DNA of 64,000 nucleotides. Source: Rhodococcus jostii NBRC 16295. GTDB lineage: Bacteria > Actinomycetota > Actinomycetes > Mycobacteriales > Mycobacteriaceae. Under the pieces are notes generated by a model. That model ran no database searches and was not told the DNA's origin. It saw only the letters and a program-made list of their open reading frames with translations. The position numbers and the translations under genes are program-made. The stretch lies in NCBI RefSeq assembly GCF_001894825.1, contig NZ_BCWY01000003.1:62001-126000 (forward strand), given 5' to 3'. Within the stretch, counting starts at the first letter, position 1. Every line of letters starts with the position of its first letter. Positions 20,440 to 29,016 of this stretch are shown one piece after another.

Positions 20440-21981
20440 ATGGTTTTCACCGTCGCCGATGCTCTCGAAATCGACCTTCTGAAGGACGCGGGAGCTCGTG
20501 TCCTCACCGGGTCGGGCAGCCTCGACCGTGAGGTCCGCTGGGTGCATTCGTCGGAGATCTCCGATATCGCGCGCTTCCTGCGGGGTGGAGAATTACTCCT
20601 GACCGCCGGGCTCGGAATGGGCGGCACGGGCGCACTTCAGCAGGTGTTCGTCCGCGCGGCCGCACATGCCGGGGCCGCCGCACTCGTGATCGAGGAGTCG
20701 GGACGGATGTTCGACCGGGTACCGGATGCAGTGATCGACGAGGGCAGAGCGTGCGACCTGCCGATCATCGCCCTTGCGCGGGAGGTGTCGTTCGCCGGTG
20801 TCTCTTCGCAGGTGCACGAGATCCTGACGGACCGGCGCCTGCGGGCGCTCACCTACGAACGGGAAGTCGAGTCCACGTTCTCGAACCTGCTCCTCGACGG
20901 CGCCGACTACCTGTCGATCGTGCAGACACTGGCCGAACTCACCGACGGCACGGTGGTGCTGGAGAACATCGCGCATCGCGTTATGGCGTACGTCGGCGTG
21001 TTCGACGGCGACGCCGGAATCGAGGAATGGGATCGGCACGCGCGGGGCCTCCACAGCGACGACAGCGGGTGCGTCCGTCGGCCGGTGCTGATGCGCGGTC
21101 AGCCGTGGGGGTGGATCCACGTCTTCACCGACCGTCCCGCGACCGAACGGTCCGCCGTGGTGTTCGCTGCCGAGCGGGCGGCCGCGTCCGTCGCGATCTC
21201 GTTGCTCACCGACCGGAGTCGGGAGGCGAGGGACGATCAGCGGAGCACGGCGTTGATCACGCGACTGCTGATCGGTGATCTCTCCGGAGTCGAATTCGTC
21301 GAGCAGGCAGGCAGACTCGGGTACCAGCTGGGGTCGGGGCACATCGCCGTCGTCATCGCGAACAAGGACGCCCGCGACGAGTCGTCCACGCAGCGCACCG
21401 GCCGTCAGATCGACACCGGGGTGATCAGCGCCGACATGGGCGACTACGTGGTGGCTGTGGCGGCCGAGTCCGGCCGCACCCGCGCCGAACTCGCGGGTCT
21501 GCTCGGGACCGCGGAGCACGGCGGCGGGATGAGCCGCGCGGTGCCCGCGTCGATGCTGCAGGTCGCCGTGACGCAGGCGAAGAGTGCCGCCGCGGTGTCG
21601 CGCTCCCTGCCTGCCTCACCCATGCTGCATTTCGACGACCTCGGCGTCGAACGCCTGCTCGTGACGTTGGCGCAGGGACCCGAACTCGCCAGCTTCGTCG
21701 AGGACGAGCTGGGGCCACTGCTCACGAAGGACGCGCAGTCGACGACTCCGCTGCTGCCCACGTTGCGGGCGTTCCTCGCTGTCGACGGCCGGAAGACCGA
21801 GGCCGCGGAGAAACTCTTCATCCAGCGCCGGACGCTGTACAACCGGCTCGACCGCATCGCGACGATCCTGGGCAAATCACTGGACGACGCCGCCACCCGG
21901 CAGAGCCTGCTGCTCGCGGTGAAGGGTCTGGATCTGCTCGAGGGTTCGTCGATCGTGGCTCGGCGGAGCGGGCGACCATGA
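20440..21981 (+). CDS. PucR family transcriptional regulator
   Basis: 513-aa regulator with an N-terminal PucR domain (TVADALEIDLLKDAGARVL onward; the WVHSSEISDIARFLRGGELLLTAG-like stretch is typical) and a C-terminal PucR HTH (HTH_30), visible as FLAVDGRKTEAAEKLFIQRRTLYNRLDRI. The ATG at 20440 is used because the recognisable domain begins immediately; no good ribosome-binding site precedes it, so the mRNA may be leaderless. It is divergent from the hisD-like/aspA operon, which it probably controls, and upstream of an MFS gene in the same direction. Effector unknown. Confidence 0.85.
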   Translation: MVFTVADALEIDLLKDAGARVLTGSGSLDREVRWVHSSEISDIARFLRGGELLLTAGLGMGGTGALQQVFVRAAAHAGAAALVIEESGRMFDRVPDAVIDEGRACDLPIIALAREVSFAGVSSQVHEILTDRRLRALTYEREVESTFSNLLLDGADYLSIVQTLAELTDGTVVLENIAHRVMAYVGVFDGDAGIEEWDRHARGLHSDDSGCVRRPVLMRGQPWGWIHVFTDRPATERSAVVFAAERAAASVAISLLTDRSREARDDQRSTALITRLLIGDLSGVEFVEQAGRLGYQLGSGHIAVVIANKDARDESSTQRTGRQIDTGVISADMGDYVVAVAAESGRTRAELAGLLGTAEHGGGMSRAVPASMLQVAVTQAKSAAAVSRSLPASPMLHFDDLGVERLLVTLAQGPELASFVEDELGPLLTKDAQSTTPLLPTLRAFLAVDGRKTEAAEKLFIQRRTLYNRLDRIATILGKSLDDAATRQSLLLAVKGLDLLEGSSIVARRSGRP

Positions 21982-22002
21982 TTCGGGAGCGGGCGACCAT
22001 GA
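21965..22002. repeat. Two direct 17-bp copies spanning the pucR stop codon
   Basis: GGAGCGGGCGACCATGA occurs at 21965-21981 and again at 21986-22002, a 21-bp period. The first copy ends exactly with the regulator's TGA stop. It looks like a recent 21-bp tandem duplication at the 3' end of the gene. Confidence 0.7.
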
Positions 22003-22052
22003 ACGCGCGGGGCAGGTGGGCGACTTCTCACTCTGTGCAGTCTGCGCGCAGG

Positions 22053-22071
22053 AGGTACACGGTCTGTACCT
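22053..22071. promoter_or_regulatory. Inverted repeat upstream of MFS transporter 1
   Basis: AGGTACA-cggtc-TGTACCT, a perfect 7-bp inverted repeat with a 5-bp centre, lies about 150 bp before the transporter start. Operator candidate for an unidentified regulator. A second hairpin, CGCCTAC-cccc-GTAGGCG, lies close to 22170-22190. Confidence 0.4.
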
Positions 22072-22224
22072 GTTGTGCGGCGCGTCACCTTCGTAGTGTT
22101 TTCTTCGAGATTCCGGCCATCCAGTCGGCGTTGATCGAAAGTTCACGCACTCGCTACTCGCTGAACGGACGCCTACCCCCGTAGGCGCCCACGGCGGTCC
22201 GAGACCTACCGCAAGGACGAAATC

Positions 22225-23514
22225 ATGGCAACACATGGAGCAGGCACCGCTCCCGTGCTCGACCATACACGCGTGCGTAAGGCGCGAATCGCAACCTTTT
22301 TCGGCTTCTTCCAATTGGGCGCCGTGATGTTGATGTGGTCGACGAGCACCAGTTCGTTGCGTGTGCACCTCGGCTGGGAAGGCGATGGCGGCGACTCGCA
22401 GTTCGGCCTTCTCGCGCTGTCGATCGGCATCGGCGCAGCCATCGGTTGCTTCGCCATCGGCCCCTTCATCGATCGGTACGGTCCGCGGAACACGGCCATG
22501 CCCACGATGGTCGTCTACCCACTCTGTTACATCCCTCTCGCCTTCTTGGACGGACTGGTGGGAGCGATGGTGATCGGCGTGCTCATCGGGCTGCTCCGTG
22601 GCGCGTTCGACACGGCGTTCAACACCCATGGTGTGCAGGTCGAGCGGTATTACGGGCGACCCATCATGTCCGCGTTCCATGCCGCCTACCCCGCGGGCGG
22701 GTTCGTGCTCGGCCTCGTCGGCAGCGCCCTGGCTCGGCACTTCACCGACAGCCCGGCCGTCGCGTACATCGCGATCGGTGTGGTCCTGTCGATACTCGGT
22801 GTCGTCTTCGGCAAGTGGCTTCTCGCCCTCGACGAGTTGCTGCCGCCGGAACAGGACGAGATCCCGGGTGCCGCCGACCCCGCTCACCCGGGGAAGCGTT
22901 CGGCCGCCACCGCGACGCTGCTCGTGATGATCGGATTCGGTGTTCTTCTCCTCGGATCGATGTTGAGCGAAGGCGCGGTTCTGGACTGGGGCCAGGAATT
23001 CGTTCGCCGCGCGGTCGGCACGACGGCAGGGCTGGCAGCGACCGCTGTCACGCTCTACTCGGGAGCGCAGTTCGTCGGCCGATTGTTCGGTGACCGGCTC
23101 GCCGAGTTCTTCGGTGCCCGGCTCATCGTCGGCGCGAGCGGTGTCATCGGTGCCGCGGGTGCGCTTCTCGCGATGCTGGGCGGCTCGGCGCCGCTCGCCC
23201 TCACCGGTTTCGTGTTGCTGGGCCTGGGCCTGGCGTGCATGGCGCCCCTCATGCTGTCGGCGGCGGGGCGGCGCGATCCCGAGAATGCCGGACGAAACAT
23301 CGGTCTGGTCAACGCCATCGGATACGTCGGCATGCTCGTCGGGCCGGCGGCGATCACCGTCGTCGTCGACAATCTCGGAATCGAATGGATGCCGCTTCTT
23401 CCTGCCATCCTTCTCGGGCTGATCGCGATCGGCGGTCCCGCGCTGATGCGTCTGGTGCCGCGCTATCACAAGCCCGCGTCGGCAACCAGCAAGCAGGAAG
23501 TGGCGACCGGGTAG
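22225..23514 (+). CDS. MFS transporter 1 (FucP/MosC-like)
   Basis: 429-aa major facilitator with about 12 hydrophobic segments. The loop after TM2 carries FAIGPFIDRYGPRNTAM, a degenerate form of the MFS motif A. It has the look of the MosC/FucP-like group also seen in MFS transporter 2, suggesting a sugar-, cyclitol- or similar polar substrate. ATG at 22225 follows AAGGA. It lies between the PucR gene and MFS2 and lacks the LacI operator found before MFS2. Direction (uptake or efflux) cannot be told from sequence. Confidence 0.8.
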   Translation: MATHGAGTAPVLDHTRVRKARIATFFGFFQLGAVMLMWSTSTSSLRVHLGWEGDGGDSQFGLLALSIGIGAAIGCFAIGPFIDRYGPRNTAMPTMVVYPLCYIPLAFLDGLVGAMVIGVLIGLLRGAFDTAFNTHGVQVERYYGRPIMSAFHAAYPAGGFVLGLVGSALARHFTDSPAVAYIAIGVVLSILGVVFGKWLLALDELLPPEQDEIPGAADPAHPGKRSAATATLLVMIGFGVLLLGSMLSEGAVLDWGQEFVRRAVGTTAGLAATAVTLYSGAQFVGRLFGDRLAEFFGARLIVGASGVIGAAGALLAMLGGSAPLALTGFVLLGLGLACMAPLMLSAAGRRDPENAGRNIGLVNAIGYVGMLVGPAAITVVVDNLGIEWMPLLPAILLGLIAIGGPALMRLVPRYHKPASATSKQEVATG

Positions 23515-23534
23515 GTCTTCCGACTGTTGGGTCC

Positions 23535-23572
23535 ATGCGGTCCGGCATCCCCTCGGGGGCGCCGGACCGCAT
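23535..23572. terminator. Terminator hairpin after MFS transporter 1
   Basis: ATGCGGTCCGGC pairs exactly with GCCGGACCGCAT (12 bp); the 14-nt loop contains an inner CCCC/GGGG pairing. It begins 20 bp past the stop and abuts the MFS2 -35 element. Confidence 0.75.
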
Positions 23573-23604
23573 TGTCGTGTCCAGCGCTGGTGATACGATT
23601 AACC
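23572..23604 (+). promoter_or_regulatory. MFS2 promoter overlapped by LacI-type operator
   Basis: -35 TTGTCG (23572-23577), 16-bp spacer, -10 TACGAT (23594-23599). The -10 lies inside the operator GGTGATACGATTAACC (23589-23604). The same -10-within-operator arrangement occurs before the ThuA operon. Confidence 0.75.
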
Positions 23605-23633
23605 GAATTCTACGACACACACGGGAGACAGCT

Positions 23634-24869
23634 GTGCCTATCGAGAGCCCGCCGTTGAAACGTGGTGAGCGTGGCTGGAAAATGGCAACTTTCGTCATCT
23701 TCGTGGGAACAGGGATCACCTACGCGTCGTGGGTGACCCGCACGCCGGCCATCCGAACATCCCTCGGTGTCGGCACCGGCGACATGGGGCTGATCATCCT
23801 CGGTCTGTCGATCGGATCGATGGCGGGGTTGCTGTGCGCCGGCCCCATCGTCGCCCGGATCGGCGCCCGTCACGTCATCACCGCCGCGGCCACCGTCGCG
23901 AGCCTCGGACTGTTGACGGTGGGGATCGGATCGGGTGTGGCGATCGCGGCGCTGGTGGCACTCGGACTCGCCTTCACCGGTGCGGGGTTCGGCATGTGCG
24001 AGGTCGCGCTCAACATCGAGGGCGCGGCGATCGAGAAGCGCATGGGACGCAGCTTTCTTCCGTCACTGCACGGTGCGTTCAGCCTCGGAACGCTCGCCGG
24101 CGCGGGACTCGGGGCGATCGCCGAACTGCTCGACGTTCCCGTGCCCCTGCATCTCGGGGTGCTGGCCGCCGTCGTCCTGGTGTCGAGTGGCAGCGTCGTG
24201 GCTCTACTCCCTCCGGCTTCCGGGCGCGAGGTCACGCGCACCCGCCGCCGGGCCGGCCTGTCCGGAAGCCTGGCCATCTGGCGGGACACCCGGATCGTTC
24301 TCCTCGGTCTGATCGCGCTCGGCATGGCGTTCGCGGAAGGCAGTGCCAACGACTGGCTGCCGCTGGGGATCGTCGACGGGTATGGCGTCGACTCCGCCAC
24401 CGGCGCCGCGTTCTACGTCGTATTCGTGGCCGCGATGACGGCGGGCCGCCTGCTCGGCGGCCGGGTGGTCGACAAGTACGGGCGGGCGGTGACCGTCCGC
24501 TGGTCCGCCGCGCTCGCCGTTGTCGGGATACTGACGGTCATCCTGTCCGGGCACCTGGTTCTCGCCGCGCTCGGCTGCGCGTTGTGGGGTGTCGGTGTCG
24601 CCCTGGGGTTTCCGCTCGCGATGTCCGCGGCAGCCGAATCGGGTGACGACGCCGCCCGGCGTGTCAGTACGGTGTCGACCCTCGGGTACCTGGCGTTCCT
24701 CGTCGGGCCACCGCTCCTCGGATTGCTCGGCGAGCAGTTCGGCCTTCTCCACACCTTCTACGTCGTCCTGGCCGGCGCCGTCCTCGCCGGATTGGTGGCG
24801 GGCGCGGCCGCGGAGAGCCGCGAGGCCGAGGAGTCTCCGCTCGCCGAGGAGCGGATCTGCTCGAAGTGA
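23634..24869 (+). CDS. MFS transporter 2 (MosC-like), LacI-operator controlled
   Basis: 411-aa major facilitator with about 12 membrane segments. The segment AGPIVARIGARHVI after TM2 and GRLLGGRVVDKYGRAVTVR in the second half are the paired MFS motifs. It resembles MosC-type carriers, including the rhizopine transporter, which suggests a sugar or cyclitol-like substrate. GTG at 23634 (reading VPIESPPLKRGERGWK) with GGGAGA upstream. Its promoter carries the same operator as the ThuA-TPP2-GMC2 operon, with which it converges across a strong terminator, so it is likely the uptake system for that pathway. Confidence 0.82.
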   Translation: MPIESPPLKRGERGWKMATFVIFVGTGITYASWVTRTPAIRTSLGVGTGDMGLIILGLSIGSMAGLLCAGPIVARIGARHVITAAATVASLGLLTVGIGSGVAIAALVALGLAFTGAGFGMCEVALNIEGAAIEKRMGRSFLPSLHGAFSLGTLAGAGLGAIAELLDVPVPLHLGVLAAVVLVSSGSVVALLPPASGREVTRTRRRAGLSGSLAIWRDTRIVLLGLIALGMAFAEGSANDWLPLGIVDGYGVDSATGAAFYVVFVAAMTAGRLLGGRVVDKYGRAVTVRWSAALAVVGILTVILSGHLVLAALGCALWGVGVALGFPLAMSAAAESGDDAARRVSTVSTLGYLAFLVGPPLLGLLGEQFGLLHTFYVVLAGAVLAGLVAGAAAESREAEESPLAEERICSK

Positions 24870-24880
24870 CCACATGACGA

Positions 24881-24912
24881 TTCGCCCGGCCTCGGGAACG
24901 AGGCCGGGCGAA
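24881..24912. terminator. Bidirectional terminator between MFS2 and GMC2
   Basis: TTCGCCCGGCCTCG and CGAGGCCGGGCGAA form a perfect 14-bp stem around a GGAA loop. It lies between two convergent stops (24869 and 24929). Confidence 0.85.
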
Positions 24913-24928
24913 CCGTGGTCGGATCACA

Positions 24929-26515
24929 TCACTGTGCGGCAGAGGCGATGTGCGGTGCGACGCGCAGCGCGTTCGCCGCGATGGTCAGCGCGGGGTTGAG
25001 CGCTGCCGACGACGGGAAGAACGATCCGTCCACCACCCACAGGTTGTCGACGTCGTGACTTCGGCAGTTCGGGTCGAGAACACTCGTCGACGGGTCGGTA
25101 CCCGCGACCGCGGTTCCGCACATGTGCGAGTTCGTCGCGATCCCCATCCGCTCGGTGAGGATGATCGGATATCCCGCCCTGCGGACCGCCGCGGAGACGC
25201 GGCGAACCAGTTCACTGTGCGGCGCAGTGTTGTTGGGTGTCCAGTCGACGATGATCCTGTCGCCGTCGACCCGGACCCGATTGTTCCGGGCTGGGAGATC
25301 CTCCGTGGTGAGGTAGATGTCGAGGCTGCGATCCACCACCGCCTTCAGTGCCCACATCGGCGCCCAGGGCCGAGCCCCCTTCACATGCGCGGCCTGCAGT
25401 TTGCCGAGCATCTGCAGATTGCCGAGCGGGAACTCGTTGTTCGGGCCGGCGACGTACCAATCGTTGATGCCCAGTGTCTTCTGCCACGCGGTCGTGTTGA
25501 TCCGGAACGGGTTGACACCCATGAAGAAGGTGCTGTTGTGCACCATGTAGTTCCGGCCCAGCAGCCCCGACGAGTTACCGAGGCCGTCCGGATTTCGTTC
25601 GCCGGCCGATCGGAGCAGCAGTGCCGCGGTGTTGACAGCCCCTGCCGAGACCACGAAGTGGTTGGCCGTGATCCGGATCGTGCGTCCCCGGAACTCGGCC
25701 TCCGCGGCGACGATTCGCGTGCCCTTCGCGTCGGTGAGCAACCGCGTCACCTTCGCCTCGGTGAGCAGACGCACCCGATCCGACTCGAGAGCCGGGCGCA
25801 GCGCGCGGTTCTCCGCTTCACTCTTGTGATCGGTCTGCGACGGGGTGCCGTCCGACGCCGTCGACTGGCGGCGGTGCTCCTGCGTCGTCAGGTTCATGCC
25901 GTTCGGTGTGTGGAACGGGTGCAGACCCTGGTGACGGAGGGACGAGGCGAAACGCTCGATCGCCGGCTCGTGTGGCAGCGGCGGCCGCGGGTACGGCGAC
26001 GACCGGGGTGGTTCCGTCGGATCCTCGCCGTCGATGCCGTGGACCTGGTAGAGACGTTCGGCCTCGGCGTAGAACGGTTCGAGATCGGCGTAGTGGAACG
26101 GCCACTTCGGTGAGATGCCGTCGTGGTGTTGCGTCTCCTCGAAATCCGTCACACGGAAGCGGGGAAGGCTGCCGCCGTAGAATTTGGTGTTGCCTCCCAC
26201 CCAGTAGTACACGCCGGGCTGGAACGGCTCGCCGTTGCTGCCGTCGAACCACGGTTCCGCGGTCTTGTACCGGCCCGCGAGGAACATTTCCGCAGCCTGC
26301 GAGTTCTCCACCTCTCGGGGGAGGAACCGTCCGCGCTCGACGACCAGGACGTCGAGGTCCCGATCCTTCAGCGCCCACGCGAGCGTCGAACCTCCCATCC
26401 CGGATCCGACGACCACGACATCGGCGGTGACCGTGTCGGTGTCGCCCACTTCGACCACCGCGCCCTCGCGCAGCGGTGAATACGCGTCGATCTGATCGTG
26501 CCCCGACGTTCTCAC
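24929..26515 (-). CDS. GMC oxidoreductase 2 (FAD)
   Basis: 528-aa paralogue of GMC1. The FAD motif VVVVGSGMGGSTLAWAL is near residue 33 and the predicted catalytic pair is His464 (NSHMCGT) and Asn507 (ALNPALT). Where GMC1 has its cysteine cluster, this protein has a hydrophilic Gln/Ser/Thr-rich loop without cysteines. The GTG at 26515 overlaps the TPP2 stop (GTGA). Last gene of the ThuA-TPP2-GMC2 operon under LacI-type operators. Likely oxidises a sugar, glycoside or cyclitol to a keto form; electron acceptor unknown. Confidence 0.85.
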   Translation of the reverse strand: MRTSGHDQIDAYSPLREGAVVEVGDTDTVTADVVVVGSGMGGSTLAWALKDRDLDVLVVERGRFLPREVENSQAAEMFLAGRYKTAEPWFDGSNGEPFQPGVYYWVGGNTKFYGGSLPRFRVTDFEETQHHDGISPKWPFHYADLEPFYAEAERLYQVHGIDGEDPTEPPRSSPYPRPPLPHEPAIERFASSLRHQGLHPFHTPNGMNLTTQEHRRQSTASDGTPSQTDHKSEAENRALRPALESDRVRLLTEAKVTRLLTDAKGTRIVAAEAEFRGRTIRITANHFVVSAGAVNTAALLLRSAGERNPDGLGNSSGLLGRNYMVHNSTFFMGVNPFRINTTAWQKTLGINDWYVAGPNNEFPLGNLQMLGKLQAAHVKGARPWAPMWALKAVVDRSLDIYLTTEDLPARNNRVRVDGDRIIVDWTPNNTAPHSELVRRVSAAVRRAGYPIILTERMGIATNSHMCGTAVAGTDPSTSVLDPNCRSHDVDNLWVVDGSFFPSSAALNPALTIAANALRVAPHIASAAQ

Positions 26516-28299
26516 AGGTGCTGTTCCTTGGCTCGGGTCGCCCAGTACTCGTCCTGGCGCTCGTCCTCGATGTAGGCGGGAACGGGGAAGTCCCACCATC
26601 CGGGAACCCACGGTCCCGCGGCGTCGCGATCCGTCGGGATCTCGATCAGCGCAGGCGCTTTCGCGTCGAAGGCCTTCCGGTAGGTGCTCTCGAGATCGGC
26701 CGGGTCGTCCACCCGGAACGATTCGAGGCCGAACGACTGGCCGAGCGCCTTGAAATCGGGGCTGTACGGGGTGCCGTCGGGGCGGTTGAACTCGGTGCCG
26801 ATGTGCCGGCTGGTCTGTTTGCGCTGGCCACCGCGGATGGACATGAAGCCCGCGTTGTCCTGGACCACGAAGACCACCGGAATGTCGTGCTGCACGCAGA
26901 CACCGATTTCTTGCGACGTCATGAGGAAGTCGCCGTCACCGACGACACACGCGACCTGCCGGTCGGGAGCGGCGAGCTTGGCCCCGATCGCGGCGGGCAC
27001 GGCCCAGCCCATGGACGAGAATCCGCCGGAGGTCAGGTGGGTGCGCGGGTGGTACACCGGGAACGTCTGCTTCACGGCGCCCTGGGTGTTGCCGGAGCCG
27101 GCGACGATGATGCCGTCCCGTTCCATCACCGACCGCAGGCCGCCGAGGGGGCGTTGCGACGTGAACGGGAACCGGTCGGAGTCGCGGCGCCCGGCGAGTT
27201 TGGCCTCCCACTCCGCCTTCAGCTGCTCGAGTTCGGCGAGGTACTCGGAGCGGTCGGCGCTGACTCGGGGGAGCGAGCTGACGATCGCGGCGACGGTCGG
27301 CTTGGCGTCGGCGACGATACCGACCTCGGCCGGGTAGTTCTTGCCGATCTCGTGCGGGTCGATGTCGATGTGAATGAGCTTGGCGGGCGGAATCGAGAAC
27401 GTGACCCCCTGCGCGTAGCTCGACGACGACCAGTCGGTGAACCGGCATCCGATGGAAATCACCACGTCGGCGCGGGAGGCGACGGCATTGCCCACGATCG
27501 TTCCGGTCTGGCCGACGCTGCCGGCGAACAGTGCGTGGTCCTCGGGAAACGCGCCCTTGCCGTTCCACGTCGTGACCACCGGGATCTGCCACGCCTCGGC
27601 GAGGGCGAGGACTTCGTCGGCCGAGTCGGACGTGATGGCGCCGCCGCCGACGACGATCACCGGTCGGCGGGAGTCGCGGAGCACGTCGACGGCCTTGTCG
27701 ATCGCCAGCGGGTCGGGCTGCTGGAGTCCGACCGGCAGCCGTCGTGCGAGGTCGTGCAGGGCCACGTCGGCGGCCTCGGCCTGCACGTCCATCGGCACCT
27801 CGATGTGCGCCGGGCCCGGGCGGCCGGTCAGCATGGTGCTGAACGCGCGGTGCATGATGAACGGCAGTTCCTCGACGCGGGTCGCGACCCAGCTGCGCTT
27901 CGACACCGCGTCGGTGACCTGCGGAAAGCCGTTGTCGGTGTGCCGTTCGAGTTCCTGGAGCAGGCCCCGTCCGCGCATGTGGGTGGGCGGCCCGCCGGTG
28001 ATGCACAGCAGACTCGTCGAGTCGCTGTACGCGGTCGCGAGACCGAGCACGGTGTTCGCAGCCCCCGCCCCAATCGACGCCACCGCGGCCATCGGCTTAC
28101 CGGACACCCGGTAGTACCCGTCCGCGAGGTGCGTGGCGCTCTGCTCGTGGTAGACCTGGATGAACGGGATCTCGGACCCCTTCTCCAGGAACGCATCGGT
28201 GAGCGACCAGATGCCGTGGCCGGGAATGCCGGTGACGTACTCGACGCCGTACTGCTTCAGGATCTGGGCGACCACCTGCCCGCCGGTCAATTTCGCCAT
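26512..28299 (-). CDS. TPP-dependent acetolactate-synthase-like enzyme 2
   Basis: 595-aa thiamine-diphosphate enzyme paralogous to TPP1. Catalytic Glu52 is in VYHEQSATHLADGY, with the VVGDGDFLM cofactor motif later. The ending GWWDFPVPAYIEDERQDEYW parallels TPP1. ATG at 28299 behind AAGGAG. It sits 21 bp after the ThuA-like gene and overlaps GMC2. Together with IolD-type precedents, ketone or dione C-C cleavage is the most economical role. Oxalyl-CoA decarboxylase or benzoylformate decarboxylase-like chemistry cannot be excluded. Confidence 0.82.
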   Translation of the reverse strand: MAKLTGGQVVAQILKQYGVEYVTGIPGHGIWSLTDAFLEKGSEIPFIQVYHEQSATHLADGYYRVSGKPMAAVASIGAGAANTVLGLATAYSDSTSLLCITGGPPTHMRGRGLLQELERHTDNGFPQVTDAVSKRSWVATRVEELPFIMHRAFSTMLTGRPGPAHIEVPMDVQAEAADVALHDLARRLPVGLQQPDPLAIDKAVDVLRDSRRPVIVVGGGAITSDSADEVLALAEAWQIPVVTTWNGKGAFPEDHALFAGSVGQTGTIVGNAVASRADVVISIGCRFTDWSSSSYAQGVTFSIPPAKLIHIDIDPHEIGKNYPAEVGIVADAKPTVAAIVSSLPRVSADRSEYLAELEQLKAEWEAKLAGRRDSDRFPFTSQRPLGGLRSVMERDGIIVAGSGNTQGAVKQTFPVYHPRTHLTSGGFSSMGWAVPAAIGAKLAAPDRQVACVVGDGDFLMTSQEIGVCVQHDIPVVFVVQDNAGFMSIRGGQRKQTSRHIGTEFNRPDGTPYSPDFKALGQSFGLESFRVDDPADLESTYRKAFDAKAPALIEIPTDRDAAGPWVPGWWDFPVPAYIEDERQDEYWATRAKEQHL

Positions 28300-28320
28300 G
28301 ATCTTCTTCTCCTTGTCGTG

Positions 28321-28986
28321 TCAGTTCGCTACGCGGGCGGCGTAGCGCAGTCCCTGCTTTGTCAGTCGGCGTACGTTCGGCTCCGACAGGTCTGCCGGCG
28401 TGTGGCCGATCGAGTGGTAGAAGACCCGGCCGGCGCCCCACTGGCGCACCCACGCCACCGGGCTGCGCAGGCCCTCCAGCCAGGGCAGGTGCTCGCCGCT
28501 GAACTCGGTTTCCGCGAGCACGGTGTTGTTCGGATCGACGTGCATGTAGTACTGCTCGGACGCGACGGCGAAGTCCTCGACCCCCGCGGTCACCTCGTGG
28601 TCGCGGTCGGTGATGCTTACCTTGTACGGCTGCGGATATGCCTCTCCCGCAGGGTGTTCGATGAAGTCGCCGCCGAGCAGGAAGTGGTACTTGAGGCTGG
28701 CCCGGAAGGCTGCGGCCGCGCCGTGCCACGCCGCGACCCCGGTTCCGGCCGCGACGGCGTCGAGCAGGTTCTTCTCCTGCGAATCGCTCAGGTCTTCGGT
28801 GGTGAGCGCGTTGTTCCAGCCGAGCACGATCAGGTCGTACCCGGTCAGGTCGCGGTCGAGGGTGAAGATGTCCTGCGACTCCTCGACCTGGTAGTCCAGT
28901 TCGGAGAAGAGGTCGCGTGCCCAGGCGGCGATGTCGTACGGATGGTGGCCGGGCCAGCCGCCGTAGAGGTAGAGGACCTTGGTCAT
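28321..28986 (-). CDS. ThuA-like protein (trehalose utilisation family)
   Basis: 221-aa class I glutamine-amidotransferase-like fold of the ThuA group, beginning TKVLYLYGGWPGHHPYD. Conserved pieces include ILGWNN-like GYDLIVLGWNNAL, GTGVAAWHGAAAAF and WGAGRVFYHSIGHTP. In rhizobia ThuA acts with ThuB on 3-keto-disaccharides, which fits co-transcription with a GMC oxidase. ATG at 28986 with GGGAG is preferred over an ATG 12 bp upstream. First gene of the operon, under two LacI-type operators. The reaction catalysed by this family is not firmly established. Confidence 0.82.
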   Translation of the reverse strand: MTKVLYLYGGWPGHHPYDIAAWARDLFSELDYQVEESQDIFTLDRDLTGYDLIVLGWNNALTTEDLSDSQEKNLLDAVAAGTGVAAWHGAAAAFRASLKYHFLLGGDFIEHPAGEAYPQPYKVSITDRDHEVTAGVEDFAVASEQYYMHVDPNNTVLAETEFSGEHLPWLEGLRSPVAWVRQWGAGRVFYHSIGHTPADLSEPNVRRLTKQGLRYAARVAN

Positions 28987-29016
28987 GAGTGCTCCCATGG
29001 ATGGTGAAACCGGAAT

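Noticed and set aside
26476-29007. An 843-codon plus-strand open frame
   Set aside because: It lies opposite TPP2 and the ThuA-like gene, is low in recognisable motifs and has the Arg/Gly/Val-rich look of antisense high-GC frames.
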